Positions 44,630 to 53,941 of a stretch of DNA of 64,000 nucleotides are shown in pieces; positions within the stretch are counted from its first letter, which is position 1; the number at the start of each line of letters is the position of its first letter. The stretch lies in the NCBI GenBank assembly GCA_021732785.1, contig JAKFUG010000042.1:30092-94091 (forward strand), given 5' to 3'. Made by a program: the position numbers and the translations under genes. Source of the stretch: Planctomycetaceae bacterium (lineage in GTDB: Bacteria > Planctomycetota > Planctomycetia > Planctomycetales > Planctomycetaceae). The notes under the pieces were generated by a model. It did no database searches and was not told the DNA's origin. It worked only from the letters and a program-made list of their open reading frames with translations.

Positions 44630-45835
44630 TTACTTCTTCAATGCGTCCACGGCAATTTGTTGCACCGCCCGACGTAGTTCATGACCGTCACCGCCGGGCA
44701 TGGCGGCCCGAGCGACGAGAATGATCACGAACAAATCCTGCTGGGGATCGATCCATCCCTGTGTACCGAACGCACCACCGTGGCCGTAGGTTCCCGCCGA
44801 CAACATCGCCGTCACGCCCTTCGGTTCTTTCACGACGGCAAAGCCGTAGCCGAAGCACATGCCGTCGACAAAACCCGTCGTGAGATCCCCCGTTTGGTTT
44901 TTAGTCATCTCGGCCAGCGTCGCCGCTTTGATAATCCTTCGACCGTTGATTTCTCCGCCGTTTAACAGGCAGCGGTATAATTTCGCGAGATCGGTCGCCG
45001 TCGAACACAACCCGCCCGCGGGCATTGGATGCCGGGCGTTGAGTTCCAGTCCGATGAGCGGCCGCGGGACTTCCACCAGCTTGTCATCCTTCGATTCATA
45101 CACAACGGCGATGCGCGGCCGTTGGTCGGGGCGAATGAAGCACTCCGTGTCGTGCATGCCCAGCGGGTGAAAAATGTTCCGTTTCAGATAGAGATCGAAC
45201 GGCTGCTGCGTGACCACTTCCACAATGCGACCGAGCGTGTCGATCCCCGCGTTACAGTACGACCATTTGCTGCCCGGTTCGAAATCGAGCGGCCGCTGCG
45301 ATTGCATGTAGATTGACTCGGCGAGGGTGAGATGCCGCGTGAAATAGAGTTCACCGAATTTTTCCGGATATCCGCCCGGCATACCCGAGGTATGGGTGAG
45401 CAGATCACGAATGGTGATCGGCCGGGCTGGCTTCTTCAGCGTGATGTTGCCGAGCGGGTCCAACGGGCCTTTCAACATCTGGCCGGTGAATTCGGGCAGA
45501 TACTTTTCGACGGGATCGTTGACATTCAATCGCCCCGCATCCTGCAATTGCAGCACGCTCAGCGCGACGATCGGTTTGGTCATCGAGGCGATGCGGAACA
45601 CCGTATCGGCGGTCATGTTCTCATCCGTCGCCAGATTGCGCGAACCAACGACTTCAGTGTGCGCGATGCCGAGTTTCGAGCCGATTGTGACCACGGCCCC
45701 CGAGACAACATGATCGTCCACCGACTTCTTGATCGCCGCTCGCAGTTCGGACAGCTTGCCGCCATCGAATTCCGCCGCAATGGCCTGCGATGCGAAAGTG
45801 ATCAGCGTGATTGAGGCAAGAAGCAGTCGAGACAT
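44630..45835 (-). CDS. Secreted beta-lactamase-fold serine hydrolase (class C/esterase family)
   Basis: 401 aa with signal peptide (MSRLLLASITLITFASQAIAA). Catalytic motifs: S-x-x-K in RIASMTKPIVAL, Y-x-N in WSYCNAGIDTLG, and H-G-G in YGHGGAFGTQGWID. It belongs to the large beta-lactamase/PBP4-like esterase group that includes EstB; most members hydrolyse esters or peptides and not antibiotics. GAGG lies upstream of ATG 45835. It ends just before repeat copy 2 of the 25-bp pair. Confidence 0.9.
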   Translation of the reverse strand: MSRLLLASITLITFASQAIAAEFDGGKLSELRAAIKKSVDDHVVSGAVVTIGSKLGIAHTEVVGSRNLATDENMTADTVFRIASMTKPIVALSVLQLQDAGRLNVNDPVEKYLPEFTGQMLKGPLDPLGNITLKKPARPITIRDLLTHTSGMPGGYPEKFGELYFTRHLTLAESIYMQSQRPLDFEPGSKWSYCNAGIDTLGRIVEVVTQQPFDLYLKRNIFHPLGMHDTECFIRPDQRPRIAVVYESKDDKLVEVPRPLIGLELNARHPMPAGGLCSTATDLAKLYRCLLNGGEINGRRIIKAATLAEMTKNQTGDLTTGFVDGMCFGYGFAVVKEPKGVTAMLSAGTYGHGGAFGTQGWIDPQQDLFVIILVARAAMPGGDGHELRRAVQQIAVDALKK

Positions 45836-45924
45836 GGTGCGACCTCGGTGGTGTAAATGGGACATCGCGAAGAATGCCCATTCTGACGAGATCGCTTCGG
45901 ATCAACAACGAAACTGGAGTGGGG

Positions 45925-46024
45925 CAGTCTGAATTCAGAGAGTCGGGGCAGGGGCCCCGACCTATGAATGGAAAACGAACCAAAAATCATAGGTCGGGGC
46001 CCCTGCCCCGACTCTTCAATCTGA
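45925..46024 (+). repeat. Palindromic intergenic repeat, family A, copy 4
   Basis: Outer arms CAGTCTGAATT and TTCAATCTGAC; inner arms AGTCGGGGCAGGGGCCCCGA and a perfect complement continuing to ACCTATGA/TCATAGGT; spacer ATGGAAAACGAACCAAAAAT. The stem here is a perfect match of about 28 bp. It lies between the DUF1501 stop and the beta-lactamase-fold gene start. Confidence 0.93.
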
Positions 46025-46051
46025 CCCGCGATCCATGAAACCACAAACGGC

Positions 46052-47551
46052 TCAGGCGAGCATTTCGTTGATGACACGGCTGCTGTCGGGGAGCAGCGGG
46101 ATCGGGCGACCGGTTTGATCGGGCAGGATCGAATGCGGGTCGATGCCCAGCAGATGGTACATCGTCGCGAGCGCATCTTTCGGACCAACGGGAGTGGAGA
46201 CGACTTCCCCAGCGTGCTTGTCCGTTGCGCCGACAACCCGCCCGCGAGCCACGCCGCCACCGGCAAAGAGTGCGGAATAGGCTTGCGACCAGTGATCGCG
46301 GCCGCCGCCTTTCGCGTTGTTGATCTTGGGTGTGCGGCCGTGTTCGCTGAGACAGACCACCAGCGTGTCTTCCAGCATCCCGCGCTGCTCCAAATCGAGA
46401 ATCAATCCCGCATAACCGCGATCAAAGCTCGGCAGCAACTGGTCGGTCATGCGCGGGTAATGATTCCAGTGGGTATCCCACGCATCACCGGCGAGGCCGT
46501 ATTCATCCCAGAAGACGCTGACCAACCGCGTCCCCGCTTCCAACATGCGGCGTGCGGCGAGACACCCCTGTCCGAAAAGGGACATGCCGTAGAGATCGCG
46601 CGTCGCCTGCGATTCCCGGCGGACATCCAATGCTTCGGAAACCTTCGGCGATTGGATCAGCGAGTACGCCATCTGCTGCGTTTCGGACAGACTCTGCACG
46701 CGCTCCGATTCCGCAAACGCGCGGCGGGCGGCGTCGAACTGATCCACCAGGCTACGGCGGCGATGCAAACGGTCGAGCGTTAACTCCTGCGGCAATGTGG
46801 TTGACGACAACCGGAAATGGCTTTCCGGATTGCAGGCGACATACGGATCCCAGATTTCGAGGTCCATATCACGGAGCGTTTTCTGGACCGACCGTGACGC
46901 CTTGCCATCGTACTCCGTCCAGACCGGGTTGTACTTCGATCCGAGAAACGCGGCATATGGACCCGCTCGATAGACTTCGCCGGTGCGTTGCGAACTGAAG
47001 GGAAACGGCAACGCGACGTTTTGCGGAAATGTCGGCAGCCCGCCGCGCTGCTTGCGGTCCATGTATTCGACGGCGCAACCAAAATACGGGTGATGTTTGG
47101 GATCGCTCGGTGCGAGTTCCATGTTCACGTCGATCTGCGGCGTACCGGTCATCGCCCAGGCCACGCCGTGGATTGGATATTCGTGATGCAGCGAGCGCAC
47201 GACGGTTACGCGGTCCATCATCTTCGCCATCTGCGGCATGTGCTCGCAGACATCCAAGCCTGGCAGCGATGACGGAATCGGTTGCATCGTGCCGCGGATT
47301 TCCAGCGGCGCGTTCGGCTTCATGTCGACGGTTTCGAGTTGGCTCGGCGAACCGTAGAGAAAGATGACGATGCAGCGTTTCGCACGGCCGAAGTTATCGG
47401 GCAGCGAAATTCCCGCCTGAGCAGTGGACCGATCGGCTGCGAGCATGTTCGACAAGGACAGCCCGGCAAGACTGCTGCCGCCGACTTCGAGGAAGTCGCG
47501 ACGCGTCAATCCGGTGCATAACCGCTTGCTCGATCCGAGGACGTTCAACAT
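46052..47551 (-). CDS. Tat-exported DUF1501 domain protein
   Basis: 499 aa, a hallmark planctomycete family related to alkaline phosphatase/sulfatase-like folds. Tat signal (TRRDFLEVGGSSLAGLSLSNM), then the DUF1501 pattern: KRCIVIFLYGSPSQLETVDMKPNAP, LPGLDVCEHMPQMAKMMDRVTVVRSLHHEYP, RLVSVFWDEYG, WDTHWNHYPRMTDQLLPSFDRGYAGLI, DTLVVCLSEHGRTPKIN and GGRDHW. The function is unproven. ATG 47551 has GGGAG upstream. Such genes are usually paired with a DUF1549/DUF1553 gene encoding a large cytochrome-like protein, but none is present here. Confidence 0.92.
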   Translation of the reverse strand: MLNVLGSSKRLCTGLTRRDFLEVGGSSLAGLSLSNMLAADRSTAQAGISLPDNFGRAKRCIVIFLYGSPSQLETVDMKPNAPLEIRGTMQPIPSSLPGLDVCEHMPQMAKMMDRVTVVRSLHHEYPIHGVAWAMTGTPQIDVNMELAPSDPKHHPYFGCAVEYMDRKQRGGLPTFPQNVALPFPFSSQRTGEVYRAGPYAAFLGSKYNPVWTEYDGKASRSVQKTLRDMDLEIWDPYVACNPESHFRLSSTTLPQELTLDRLHRRRSLVDQFDAARRAFAESERVQSLSETQQMAYSLIQSPKVSEALDVRRESQATRDLYGMSLFGQGCLAARRMLEAGTRLVSVFWDEYGLAGDAWDTHWNHYPRMTDQLLPSFDRGYAGLILDLEQRGMLEDTLVVCLSEHGRTPKINNAKGGGRDHWSQAYSALFAGGGVARGRVVGATDKHAGEVVSTPVGPKDALATMYHLLGIDPHSILPDQTGRPIPLLPDSSRVINEMLA

Positions 47552-47644
47552 CCGGCCCGCTCCCGCCAAAAATACATCAAGGACAGTTTATGGCATCGGC
47601 GAGCGTGCAGCAATACCATTGGCGTTTAATCATAGACTCTGAAC

Positions 47645-47722
47645 GTAGGGTTTGCCGAGCCTTCGAGGCGAACCGGATTGTTTGACAAGATTGGTTCGCC
47701 TCGAAGACTCGGCAAACCCTAC
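47645..47722. repeat. Palindromic intergenic repeat, family C (single copy here)
   Basis: GTAGGGTTTGCCGAG and CTTCGAGGCGAACC pair with GGTTCGCCTCGAAG and CTCGGCAAACCCTAC, one mismatch in 30 bp, with a loop of 18 bp. It lies between the ABC permease stop and the DUF1501 start. Confidence 0.88.
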
Positions 47723-47753
47723 CTACTGCAAAGCGGCAAACGGCGGGACGATG

Positions 47754-48977
47754 CTATGTCTCGGTGCGGAAGCGGAGCCAACCGATGCTGAAGAACGCGG
47801 TGGCGAAGCAGAGCAGCACGGCACAGTAGGTTGCGATCACGCGGACATCGATCACGTCGACGGTCAGCACGGACTCGAACGCCTGCAAGGCCCAGGCGTG
47901 GGGTGTGCCGAGGCTGAGTTTTTTCATCAAGGGTGGCAACCACATCCGCGGGATGAAACACCCGCTGATGCCGCCGAGGATGAGGACCATCGACGTGCCA
48001 TATGCGGAGACCTGCTGGTCGGTCTTCACCCAGGTGGCGAGCATCAGTCCCAACGACGTTGCCGCCGCGGAGGTGCACAAAATCACGGGGATCAGGTAAA
48101 GCGGTTCCGGTCCCAGCGACATCGTGAACAGCAACCGGCCACTCAGAAACAACGCCGCGGTTTGAATCACCGAGCAGATGTAAAACGGCAGCGTCTTCCC
48201 GACGAGGACTGACACGCGTGAGATCGGTGCCAACCGCAGTCGTCGCAGAGTGCCGATGTCGCGTTCGGCAATGAACGACCGGGCCATGATGTTGATCAGG
48301 AAGAAGACAAACATCACCGTGAAACCGGGAACGAGGAACTGATAGACCTTGTTCGGTTCCGCCTTCGGTGCTTCCGCAACTGCGACGGGCGGTTTGGGAT
48401 GCTTCCGGGCTTCAAGAATCTCCTTGGCCTTCGCCTTAAGAAAATTATTCTTCATCGCCACGACCGGGAAAATGGCGCGATAAAGTTCACTGACCAGGAA
48501 GTATTTCGTCAGACCGCCTTCGGCGACGGAGGACTTCACGTCCATCTTCACGTCCATCGCTTTCAGTTGCTCTTCATGACTGGCTTCCTCGTTGCCAAAG
48601 AGATTGTCGGTCGTCATTTCATCGACGCGCTCTTCAAAATCCGGACCGATGGTCACCACCGCCGCGACTTCGTTCTTGCGCAGCGCGGTTGCGGCTTTTT
48701 CGTCGGCAGTTCCTTTCGGGACATCGTTGAAGATCTCGATCCGAATGTCTTTGTATTCCTGGTATTGTCCCAGGACCATCGTCGACGTTTCGCTGTTATC
48801 GTGGTCGACAAAGCCGATGGTGTATTGCTGCTTGTCGCCGCCGGTGAAGAGTTGCCCGGTGGACATCCCGAGGATGGCGATGAAGCCCATTGGCAACAGA
48901 ATGAGCAGCACGAGCGCGCGGCGATCCCGGACCAGCAGTTTCAGGTCTTTCCGGGTGATCTCCAGCGCGCCGCCCAC
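47754..48977 (-). CDS. ABC-2 type transporter permease
   Basis: 407 aa, built like the ABC-2 exporters of the NatB/YhgE-type. One helix near the N-terminus (RRALVLLILLPMGFIAILGM), a large extracytoplasmic domain (about 50-225), then five helices (VYQFLVPGFTVMFVFFLINIMARSF; SVIQTAALFLSGRLLF; LILGGISGCFIPRMW; ATYCAVLLCFATAFFSIGWL). The start is GTG 48977, with AGAGGA just upstream; the frame stays open into the ATPase gene but that part is antisense-like noise. It pairs with the ATPase at 49076-50005, and repeat B2 lies in the 98 bp between them. Substrate unknown. Confidence 0.88.
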   Translation of the reverse strand: MGGALEITRKDLKLLVRDRRALVLLILLPMGFIAILGMSTGQLFTGGDKQQYTIGFVDHDNSETSTMVLGQYQEYKDIRIEIFNDVPKGTADEKAATALRKNEVAAVVTIGPDFEERVDEMTTDNLFGNEEASHEEQLKAMDVKMDVKSSVAEGGLTKYFLVSELYRAIFPVVAMKNNFLKAKAKEILEARKHPKPPVAVAEAPKAEPNKVYQFLVPGFTVMFVFFLINIMARSFIAERDIGTLRRLRLAPISRVSVLVGKTLPFYICSVIQTAALFLSGRLLFTMSLGPEPLYLIPVILCTSAAATSLGLMLATWVKTDQQVSAYGTSMVLILGGISGCFIPRMWLPPLMKKLSLGTPHAWALQAFESVLTVDVIDVRVIATYCAVLLCFATAFFSIGWLRFRTET

Positions 48978-48992
48978 GGTTGTTGTCCTCTT

Positions 48993-49068
48993 ACAAGCCC
49001 GAAGCGCGAGCGCCGGGTTCTTTGTTCGATACAAATTCAAGAACCCGGCGCTCGCGCTTCGGGCTTGT
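48993..49068. repeat. Palindromic intergenic repeat, family B, copy 2, inside the ABC operon
   Basis: A perfect 28-bp inverted repeat (ACAAGCCCGAAGCGCGAGCG... and its complement) around a 20-bp loop. It fills the gap between the ABC ATPase stop and the permease start, ending 2 bp before the permease ribosome binding site. Confidence 0.93.
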
Positions 49069-49075
49069 TCGTCGC

Positions 49076-50005
49076 TCAATCGCGTAACTTGGTACCGGTC
49101 AGTTGCAGGAACAATCGTTCCAGGTTCGTTTGCTGCGTTTCGATCCGTTCGACTTTCGCACCCGCCGCTTCGATCTTTTCGAGGACTTCCCGCAGCCGAT
49201 GGGCACGATCGTCGCCGTCGCCGGGAACGACGAGCGTCTGTCGGCCCTCGTCGCTGGTTTGAATGGTCGCCAGGCCCGTGACTTCCCCGTTGAGGTGTCC
49301 CGAACCCAGCGCAATATGGACATCGGCGGACATGCCACGCAAGAGATTTTCGACGGAGTCGTAAGCCAGCATTTTGCCGTGGTCGATGATCGCCACGCGC
49401 TGGCACATCGACTGGACTTCTTCCATGTAGTGACTGGCGTAGATCACGCCGACGCCAGCCGCGGAGACATTCCGTACGCAATCGAGCAGGTGCGCTCGCG
49501 ATTGCGGATCGACGCCGACGGTCGGCTCGTCGAGGATCAACACTCGCGGTTGATGGAGCAGCGCGATGGCAAAGTTGAGGCGGCGTTTCATCCCGCCGGA
49601 ATACTCGCCCGACTTTCGCGCCGCGGCGTCCGTCAGGCCGACCTGATTCAACACGTCTTCGCAGCGACTTTGCAGAGTGTTGCCGCGCAGACCGTAAAGA
49701 CGGCCGAAGAACCGCAAGTTTTCCCACGAGTTCAACTCCGGGTAAACCGCGAGGTCTTGCGGGACGACGCCCAATTCACGGCGGTCAGCGGGTTTGGACG
49801 GCTGAAACCGACGACCGTCGAGCAACACTTCGCCACCATCGGACGGCAGCAAGCCCGCGATCATCATCATCGTGGTCGACTTACCGGCACCGTTGGGGCC
49901 GAGCAACCCAAACACTTCACCGGCATGCAGCGCAAAGCTGACATCTTCGACCGCGAGATGGTCGCCATAGCGTTTCTGCAGATGTCGCACTTCGAGCAAA
50001 GGCAT
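49076..50005 (-). CDS. ABC transporter ATP-binding protein
   Basis: 309 aa, cytoplasmic ATPase for the permease that follows. Walker A GPNGAGKST, Q-loop VVPQDLAVYPELN, signature YSGGMKRRLN, Walker B VLILDEPTVGVDP, switch histidine in YASHYMEEVQ. The C-terminal 75 residues (SADVHIALGSGHLNGEV ... LERLFLQLTGTKLRD) are a regulatory extension as found in ABC-2 drug/NatA-like ATPases. ATG 50005 begins MPLLEVRHLQKRYG; the upstream 19 codons lack support. It is about 60 bp downstream of the transferase gene at 50065 on the same strand. Confidence 0.93.
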   Translation of the reverse strand: MPLLEVRHLQKRYGDHLAVEDVSFALHAGEVFGLLGPNGAGKSTTMMMIAGLLPSDGGEVLLDGRRFQPSKPADRRELGVVPQDLAVYPELNSWENLRFFGRLYGLRGNTLQSRCEDVLNQVGLTDAAARKSGEYSGGMKRRLNFAIALLHQPRVLILDEPTVGVDPQSRAHLLDCVRNVSAAGVGVIYASHYMEEVQSMCQRVAIIDHGKMLAYDSVENLLRGMSADVHIALGSGHLNGEVTGLATIQTSDEGRQTLVVPGDGDDRAHRLREVLEKIEAAGAKVERIETQQTNLERLFLQLTGTKLRD

Positions 50006-50064
50006 CCGACGAAAATCTTTCCCATTTCGTCGCCAGTCGCGATGCCCGGCTTCGTTCGGCAAAT

Positions 50065-50649
50065 TCAGCCGACAAGCGCAAAGTGCATCGCTGTGCCAAT
50101 GGCGGCACTGGCGAATCCGACACGCAAATTATCGTTGATCCGGGACGGCAGCGATTCCAGAATCCCCGCGATGAACACCGTGACGCCCGCAACGGCCGCC
50201 GCAATCATCCACGAAACCCCCGGACGCGATTCGCCCCAATACACAACTGTACCAAGAATACCACCCATCCCCCAGAAACAGAGGAGTCCTGTGACCGTCT
50301 TCCCCGAATTCCACGGTAATGGACGACCGCCCAACAGCAAACCTCCCACAGTCGCCGAACCATCGCCAAACGCGAGAATCGCTAACGTCAGCAGACACAA
50401 CTCTTCGCGACCGCGGCTGACGCACATTGAGAGGAGGACGGGAAAGGCATAACCCAGAATCGAGCCTCGGCCATCGTCTTCGCCGGGGCGGGCAAAGGCG
50501 GCGAATTGTCGCAGCCCATTGATGACGACCATCGCCGTCACGCCAATGACGGCATAGAAGAGGTACGGTCCCCACGGATCGGGATGGGGAATGGCCCACA
50601 GCACGAACGGGAACAATCCGGGGAGCATGTGCAGCAAACGCCGCCGCAT
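50065..50649 (-). CDS. Membrane protein of the phosphatidate cytidylyltransferase / dolichol-kinase-like family
   Basis: 194 aa with about six hydrophobic helices. The start MRRRLLHMLPGLFPFVLWAIP and the C-terminal loop LAFGDGSATVGGLLLGGRPLPWNSGKTVTG resemble the CTP-dependent phosphatidate cytidylyltransferase/SEC59-type kinase group (D-G-x-A/S followed by G-K-T-x-x-G). These add CTP-derived groups to isoprenoid or lipid substrates. Exact activity is not certain. The open frame extends 87 codons upstream but is proline-rich and without family features; ATG 50649 is chosen. It heads a possible three-gene operon with the ABC genes. Confidence 0.75.
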   Translation of the reverse strand: MRRRLLHMLPGLFPFVLWAIPHPDPWGPYLFYAVIGVTAMVVINGLRQFAAFARPGEDDGRGSILGYAFPVLLSMCVSRGREELCLLTLAILAFGDGSATVGGLLLGGRPLPWNSGKTVTGLLCFWGMGGILGTVVYWGESRPGVSWMIAAAVAGVTVFIAGILESLPSRINDNLRVGFASAAIGTAMHFALVG

Positions 50650-51272
50650 TTCGGCACCCTGAAGACGAGCCCATCCCGGCGGTAATGCCGATCGGACGCC
50701 TTCATGGGGGACGGGAAAAACCCGCAAGGGCCAGGCGGTTGTCAGGGCTTCCGTTTCGGAATTCAGGCGGCGTGCACCCATCGTGGGTAGAGCTTTCGCA
50801 CTCGAGACGAGGGAACCGCGTCTTCCTCCAGGCGGCGGGGCCCGCGATCGCGCTCCGCGTGATCGCACTGGCAGACTCACCACGTCATCGGCGGAATTGG
50901 TCCGTGACATCGCGCACGATTGCCATTGCAGGTCTGTTTGGCATCGCAGGCAAAGTTTCTGATTTCCACAACGTTGACGCAGAACGCAAGGTCACCCTTC
51001 AAACGTTGAATCGTACGGCGTACGTCAAGTTTACCGCCGCGCCGTTCGCAAGTTCTCGCTCTCATTTTCTTGAGCGTGTCCGATTTTTCTGCGGAGCGTT
51101 TCTGGTCAAAAAAATCGACATCGGACCGAAAACGGGGCATCTGGAAGCGAATCGAGCGGAAGCGAACGGCGGGGACCGATCGGGCGACGATCGCGGAAAG
51201 ATGTGGTACCATTTTGCGACCCCTCGATCCCTTGAGTCAATCTGCTCAAAAAATGATATCTGGAGTCTCGTA
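50650..51272. other. Long divergent intergenic region upstream of the GH2 gene
   Basis: 623 bp between the lipid transferase (minus) and the GH2 gene (plus). A 67-codon plus-strand frame ends exactly at the GH2 start (TAATG at 51271), but has no ribosome binding site or family features. No repeat or promoter match is clear. Confidence 0.5.
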
Positions 51273-53717
51273 ATGCGCTCAACAACGTGGACAAATACCC
51301 GGAGGTTTTCACCCGCAATTCCCTTGCTCGTCGTGGCCGGCATGATGGGGCCACTTGGTGCGGCGGAATGGCAGCCGAAAACCGCGCCGTTGATGACGCG
51401 ATGGGCGAAGGACGTCACTCCGGAGAAGGTGCATCCCGAGTACCCGCGCCCGCAGATGGTCCGTGAGCACTGGTTGAATCTCAACGGCCTGTGGAATTAC
51501 GCGATCGTCGGTAAAGACGTCGACAAGCCAACCGCGTGGGACGGGCAGATTCTCGTGCCGTTCCCGGTCGAATCCGCCTTATCCGGCGTGATGCAAACAG
51601 TCGGCCCGGACAAAAAACTGTGGTATCGTCGTACGTTTTCCGTGCCGAAGGACGCCGCGTGGAAAGACCAGAACGTCCTGTTGCACTTCGGTGCCGTGGA
51701 TTGGGACACCACTGTCTGGGTCAACGGCAAGGAAGTTATGAAACATCGCGGTGGATTTGATCCGTTCTCGGCGGACATCACCGCGCACCTCAAAGCCGGC
51801 GGCGATAACGAAATTATCGTTTCCGTCTTCGACCCCAGCGACGCCGGTTACCAGCCGCGCGGGAAGCAGGTGCAGCAACCCAACGGCATCTGGTACACGC
51901 CCACCACTGGTATCTGGCAAACCGTGTGGCTGGAACCCGTGCCGAAGACGTACATCCGCGGCGTGACGATTTCCACCGATCTTGATCAGACCAATTTGAC
52001 CATCAAGACCGACGTGGCGAACCCGCAACCGGGTTGGAGGATCGGCATCTGTGTGGCCTCGCAACCGAAAGCGATGCCGAATCAACCACCGATCCAGGGA
52101 TTTCACGGCCGCAGTTGGCAGTTCGATCTTCAGGAAGCACACGAGATTCACATCGACACGCGCGGAGTGAACATTGCCCCGCACTTCTGGTCACCAGACC
52201 ATCCCCATTTGATCGACGTGTATGTGGCGCTCGTGGCGGACAAGGACGCCGATCTGCTGGGTTTCGCTCAGGAGTGGATGCCCAAAATCGATATTCCCGG
52301 TGAGAAACCGGCTGCCGCAGTTCCGCTGAAAGATTGGGTGAAAAGTTATACCGCTCTTCGCAAAATCTCGGTCGGCAAGGACAACAAAGGCGTCACCCGC
52401 GTCCTGCTCAACAACAAACCGCTGTTCCAGTACGGCACGCTTGACCAAGGCTTCTGGCCGGATGGTCTCTACACCGCACCCACCGATGCCGCGATGAAAT
52501 ACGACATTGAGATCACGAAGCAGTACGGCTTCAACATGATCCGCAAGCATGTGAAGGTGGAACCGGCGCGGTGGTACCACTATTGCGACCAACTCGGCAT
52601 GCTCGTCTGGCAGGACATGCCCAGCGGCGACCGGAATGCTCAATGGGATCCGTTCGGCAAGTTCGACCGGACGGAATTGAAACGCTCCAAAGAGTCGGAC
52701 CTCAACTTCCGTGAAGAATGGAAGCACATCATCGACTCCCGCCGTCACTTTCCGTCCATCGTGATGTGGGTACCGTTCAACGAAGGTTGGGGCCAGGCGG
52801 ACACGGTCGCAATCACCAAATGGACCAAAGAGTACGACCCAACGCGGCTCGTGAATTGCGCGTCTGGTGGAAACGACTTCCCCGTCGGCGATGTTGTGGA
52901 CGTGCATCGCTATCCCGGGCCGTTCGCGCCCAAGCCGGAAGAACATCGGGCGGCGGTTCTTGGAGAATACGGCGGGCTCGGCTTGCCGTTGAAGGGGCAC
53001 ACCTGGCAAGGGGAAAAGAACTGGGGTTATCGCAGCTTCACCACTCAGGAAGCATTAACCGAAGCGTATCTCGACCTGATCGACAAATTGCAACCGATGA
53101 TCGACCGCGATGGCCTTTCCGCGGCGATTTACACGCAAACGACCGATGTCGAAATCGAAGTCAACGGCCTGCTGACGTATGACCGTGCCATCGAAAAACT
53201 GCCGGTTGCGATGCTCGCGGAAGCTCACAAATCGTTGTGGAGGCCGTCGGCGAGAACAAAAACCCAGATTTTGTTGCCGACCGCGGAAGAAGCGGACACC
53301 GAGTGGAAATACACCCTCGATAAGCCGGCCGACCACTGGATTAAGCCGGAGTATCCCGCCGTCACGTGGGAAGCCGCGCGAGGCGGTTTCGGTGAACCTT
53401 CCACACCGGGAAGCAAGGTGAAAACAAATTGGAAATCGCCAGACATCTGGTTGCGGCGTGAGTTCACACTCGACACATTGCCAACAGGCGAACTTCGCGT
53501 GCGACTGCATCACGATGAAGACACAGAAGTCTATCTCAATGGCGTGCTGTTGAAGAAACTGGCCGGCTATTCGACGGACTATCTCACATATCGAGTCACT
53601 GCCGAAGGAGCGAAAGCGCTCAAGACCGGCCGCAATGTGCTCGCGGTGCATTGTCACCAGACCGGCGGCGGGCAATACATTGATGTCGGATTGGAAATCG
53701 TCACACCGTCGCCATGA
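51273..53717 (+). CDS. Secreted glycoside hydrolase family 2 protein (beta-galactosidase/glucuronidase-like)
   Basis: 814 aa. Signal peptide (FSPAIPLLVVAGMMGPLGAA). GH2 sugar-binding domain (REHWLNLNGLWNYAIVGKD ... LWYRRTFSVPKDAAWKDQNVLLHFGAVDWDTTVWVNGKEVMKHRGGFDPFSADIT in outline), immunoglobulin-like middle, and TIM-barrel with acid/base glutamate in VMWVPFNEGWGQ and nucleophile in AAVLGEYGGLG. A C-terminal beta domain (about 690-814) with IWLRREFTLDTLPTGELRVRLHHDEDTEVYLNG is a second carbohydrate-binding-like module. It hydrolyses beta-linked galactose, mannose or glucuronate ends; the exact sugar is not fixed. GGAG upstream of ATG; the frame upstream is not coding. Confidence 0.93.
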   Translation: MRSTTWTNTRRFSPAIPLLVVAGMMGPLGAAEWQPKTAPLMTRWAKDVTPEKVHPEYPRPQMVREHWLNLNGLWNYAIVGKDVDKPTAWDGQILVPFPVESALSGVMQTVGPDKKLWYRRTFSVPKDAAWKDQNVLLHFGAVDWDTTVWVNGKEVMKHRGGFDPFSADITAHLKAGGDNEIIVSVFDPSDAGYQPRGKQVQQPNGIWYTPTTGIWQTVWLEPVPKTYIRGVTISTDLDQTNLTIKTDVANPQPGWRIGICVASQPKAMPNQPPIQGFHGRSWQFDLQEAHEIHIDTRGVNIAPHFWSPDHPHLIDVYVALVADKDADLLGFAQEWMPKIDIPGEKPAAAVPLKDWVKSYTALRKISVGKDNKGVTRVLLNNKPLFQYGTLDQGFWPDGLYTAPTDAAMKYDIEITKQYGFNMIRKHVKVEPARWYHYCDQLGMLVWQDMPSGDRNAQWDPFGKFDRTELKRSKESDLNFREEWKHIIDSRRHFPSIVMWVPFNEGWGQADTVAITKWTKEYDPTRLVNCASGGNDFPVGDVVDVHRYPGPFAPKPEEHRAAVLGEYGGLGLPLKGHTWQGEKNWGYRSFTTQEALTEAYLDLIDKLQPMIDRDGLSAAIYTQTTDVEIEVNGLLTYDRAIEKLPVAMLAEAHKSLWRPSARTKTQILLPTAEEADTEWKYTLDKPADHWIKPEYPAVTWEAARGGFGEPSTPGSKVKTNWKSPDIWLRREFTLDTLPTGELRVRLHHDEDTEVYLNGVLLKKLAGYSTDYLTYRVTAEGAKALKTGRNVLAVHCHQTGGGQYIDVGLEIVTPSP

Positions 53718-53754
53718 AGATTGAATGCCCGCGCCTTCCCCCACAAAACTCATC

Positions 53755-53783
53755 TTGACGTAGGAGCGGTTGCGGCCTAGCAT
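53755..53783 (+). promoter_or_regulatory. Sigma-70-like promoter upstream of ispE
   Basis: TTGACG, 17-bp spacer, TAGCAT. It lies about 160 bp before the ispE start codon, leaving a longish leader. Confidence 0.4.
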
Positions 53784-53941
53784 CCCAGTCGACACGTCAG
53801 GTTCTCGAATGGTGTCGGCCGCATTCGCGGTGATGTCACAATTCATGACTCCCGGTGCCAGTGGTCCCATAACGGGCTGGCTGGCTCACTTCGGAACGGG
53901 AGACTGCCGCGTTCAGAAAGGGTTCACGGAATCGAACCGCG

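Noticed and set aside
47754-49727. Open frame of 657 codons covering the permease and much of the ABC ATPase gene
   Set aside because: The N-terminal part is out of frame with the ATPase and is not protein-like; the GTG at 48977 with AGAGGA gives the true permease.
49103-50452. 449-codon plus-strand frame opposite the ABC ATPase and lipid transferase
   Set aside because: Antisense shadow of two real minus-strand genes.
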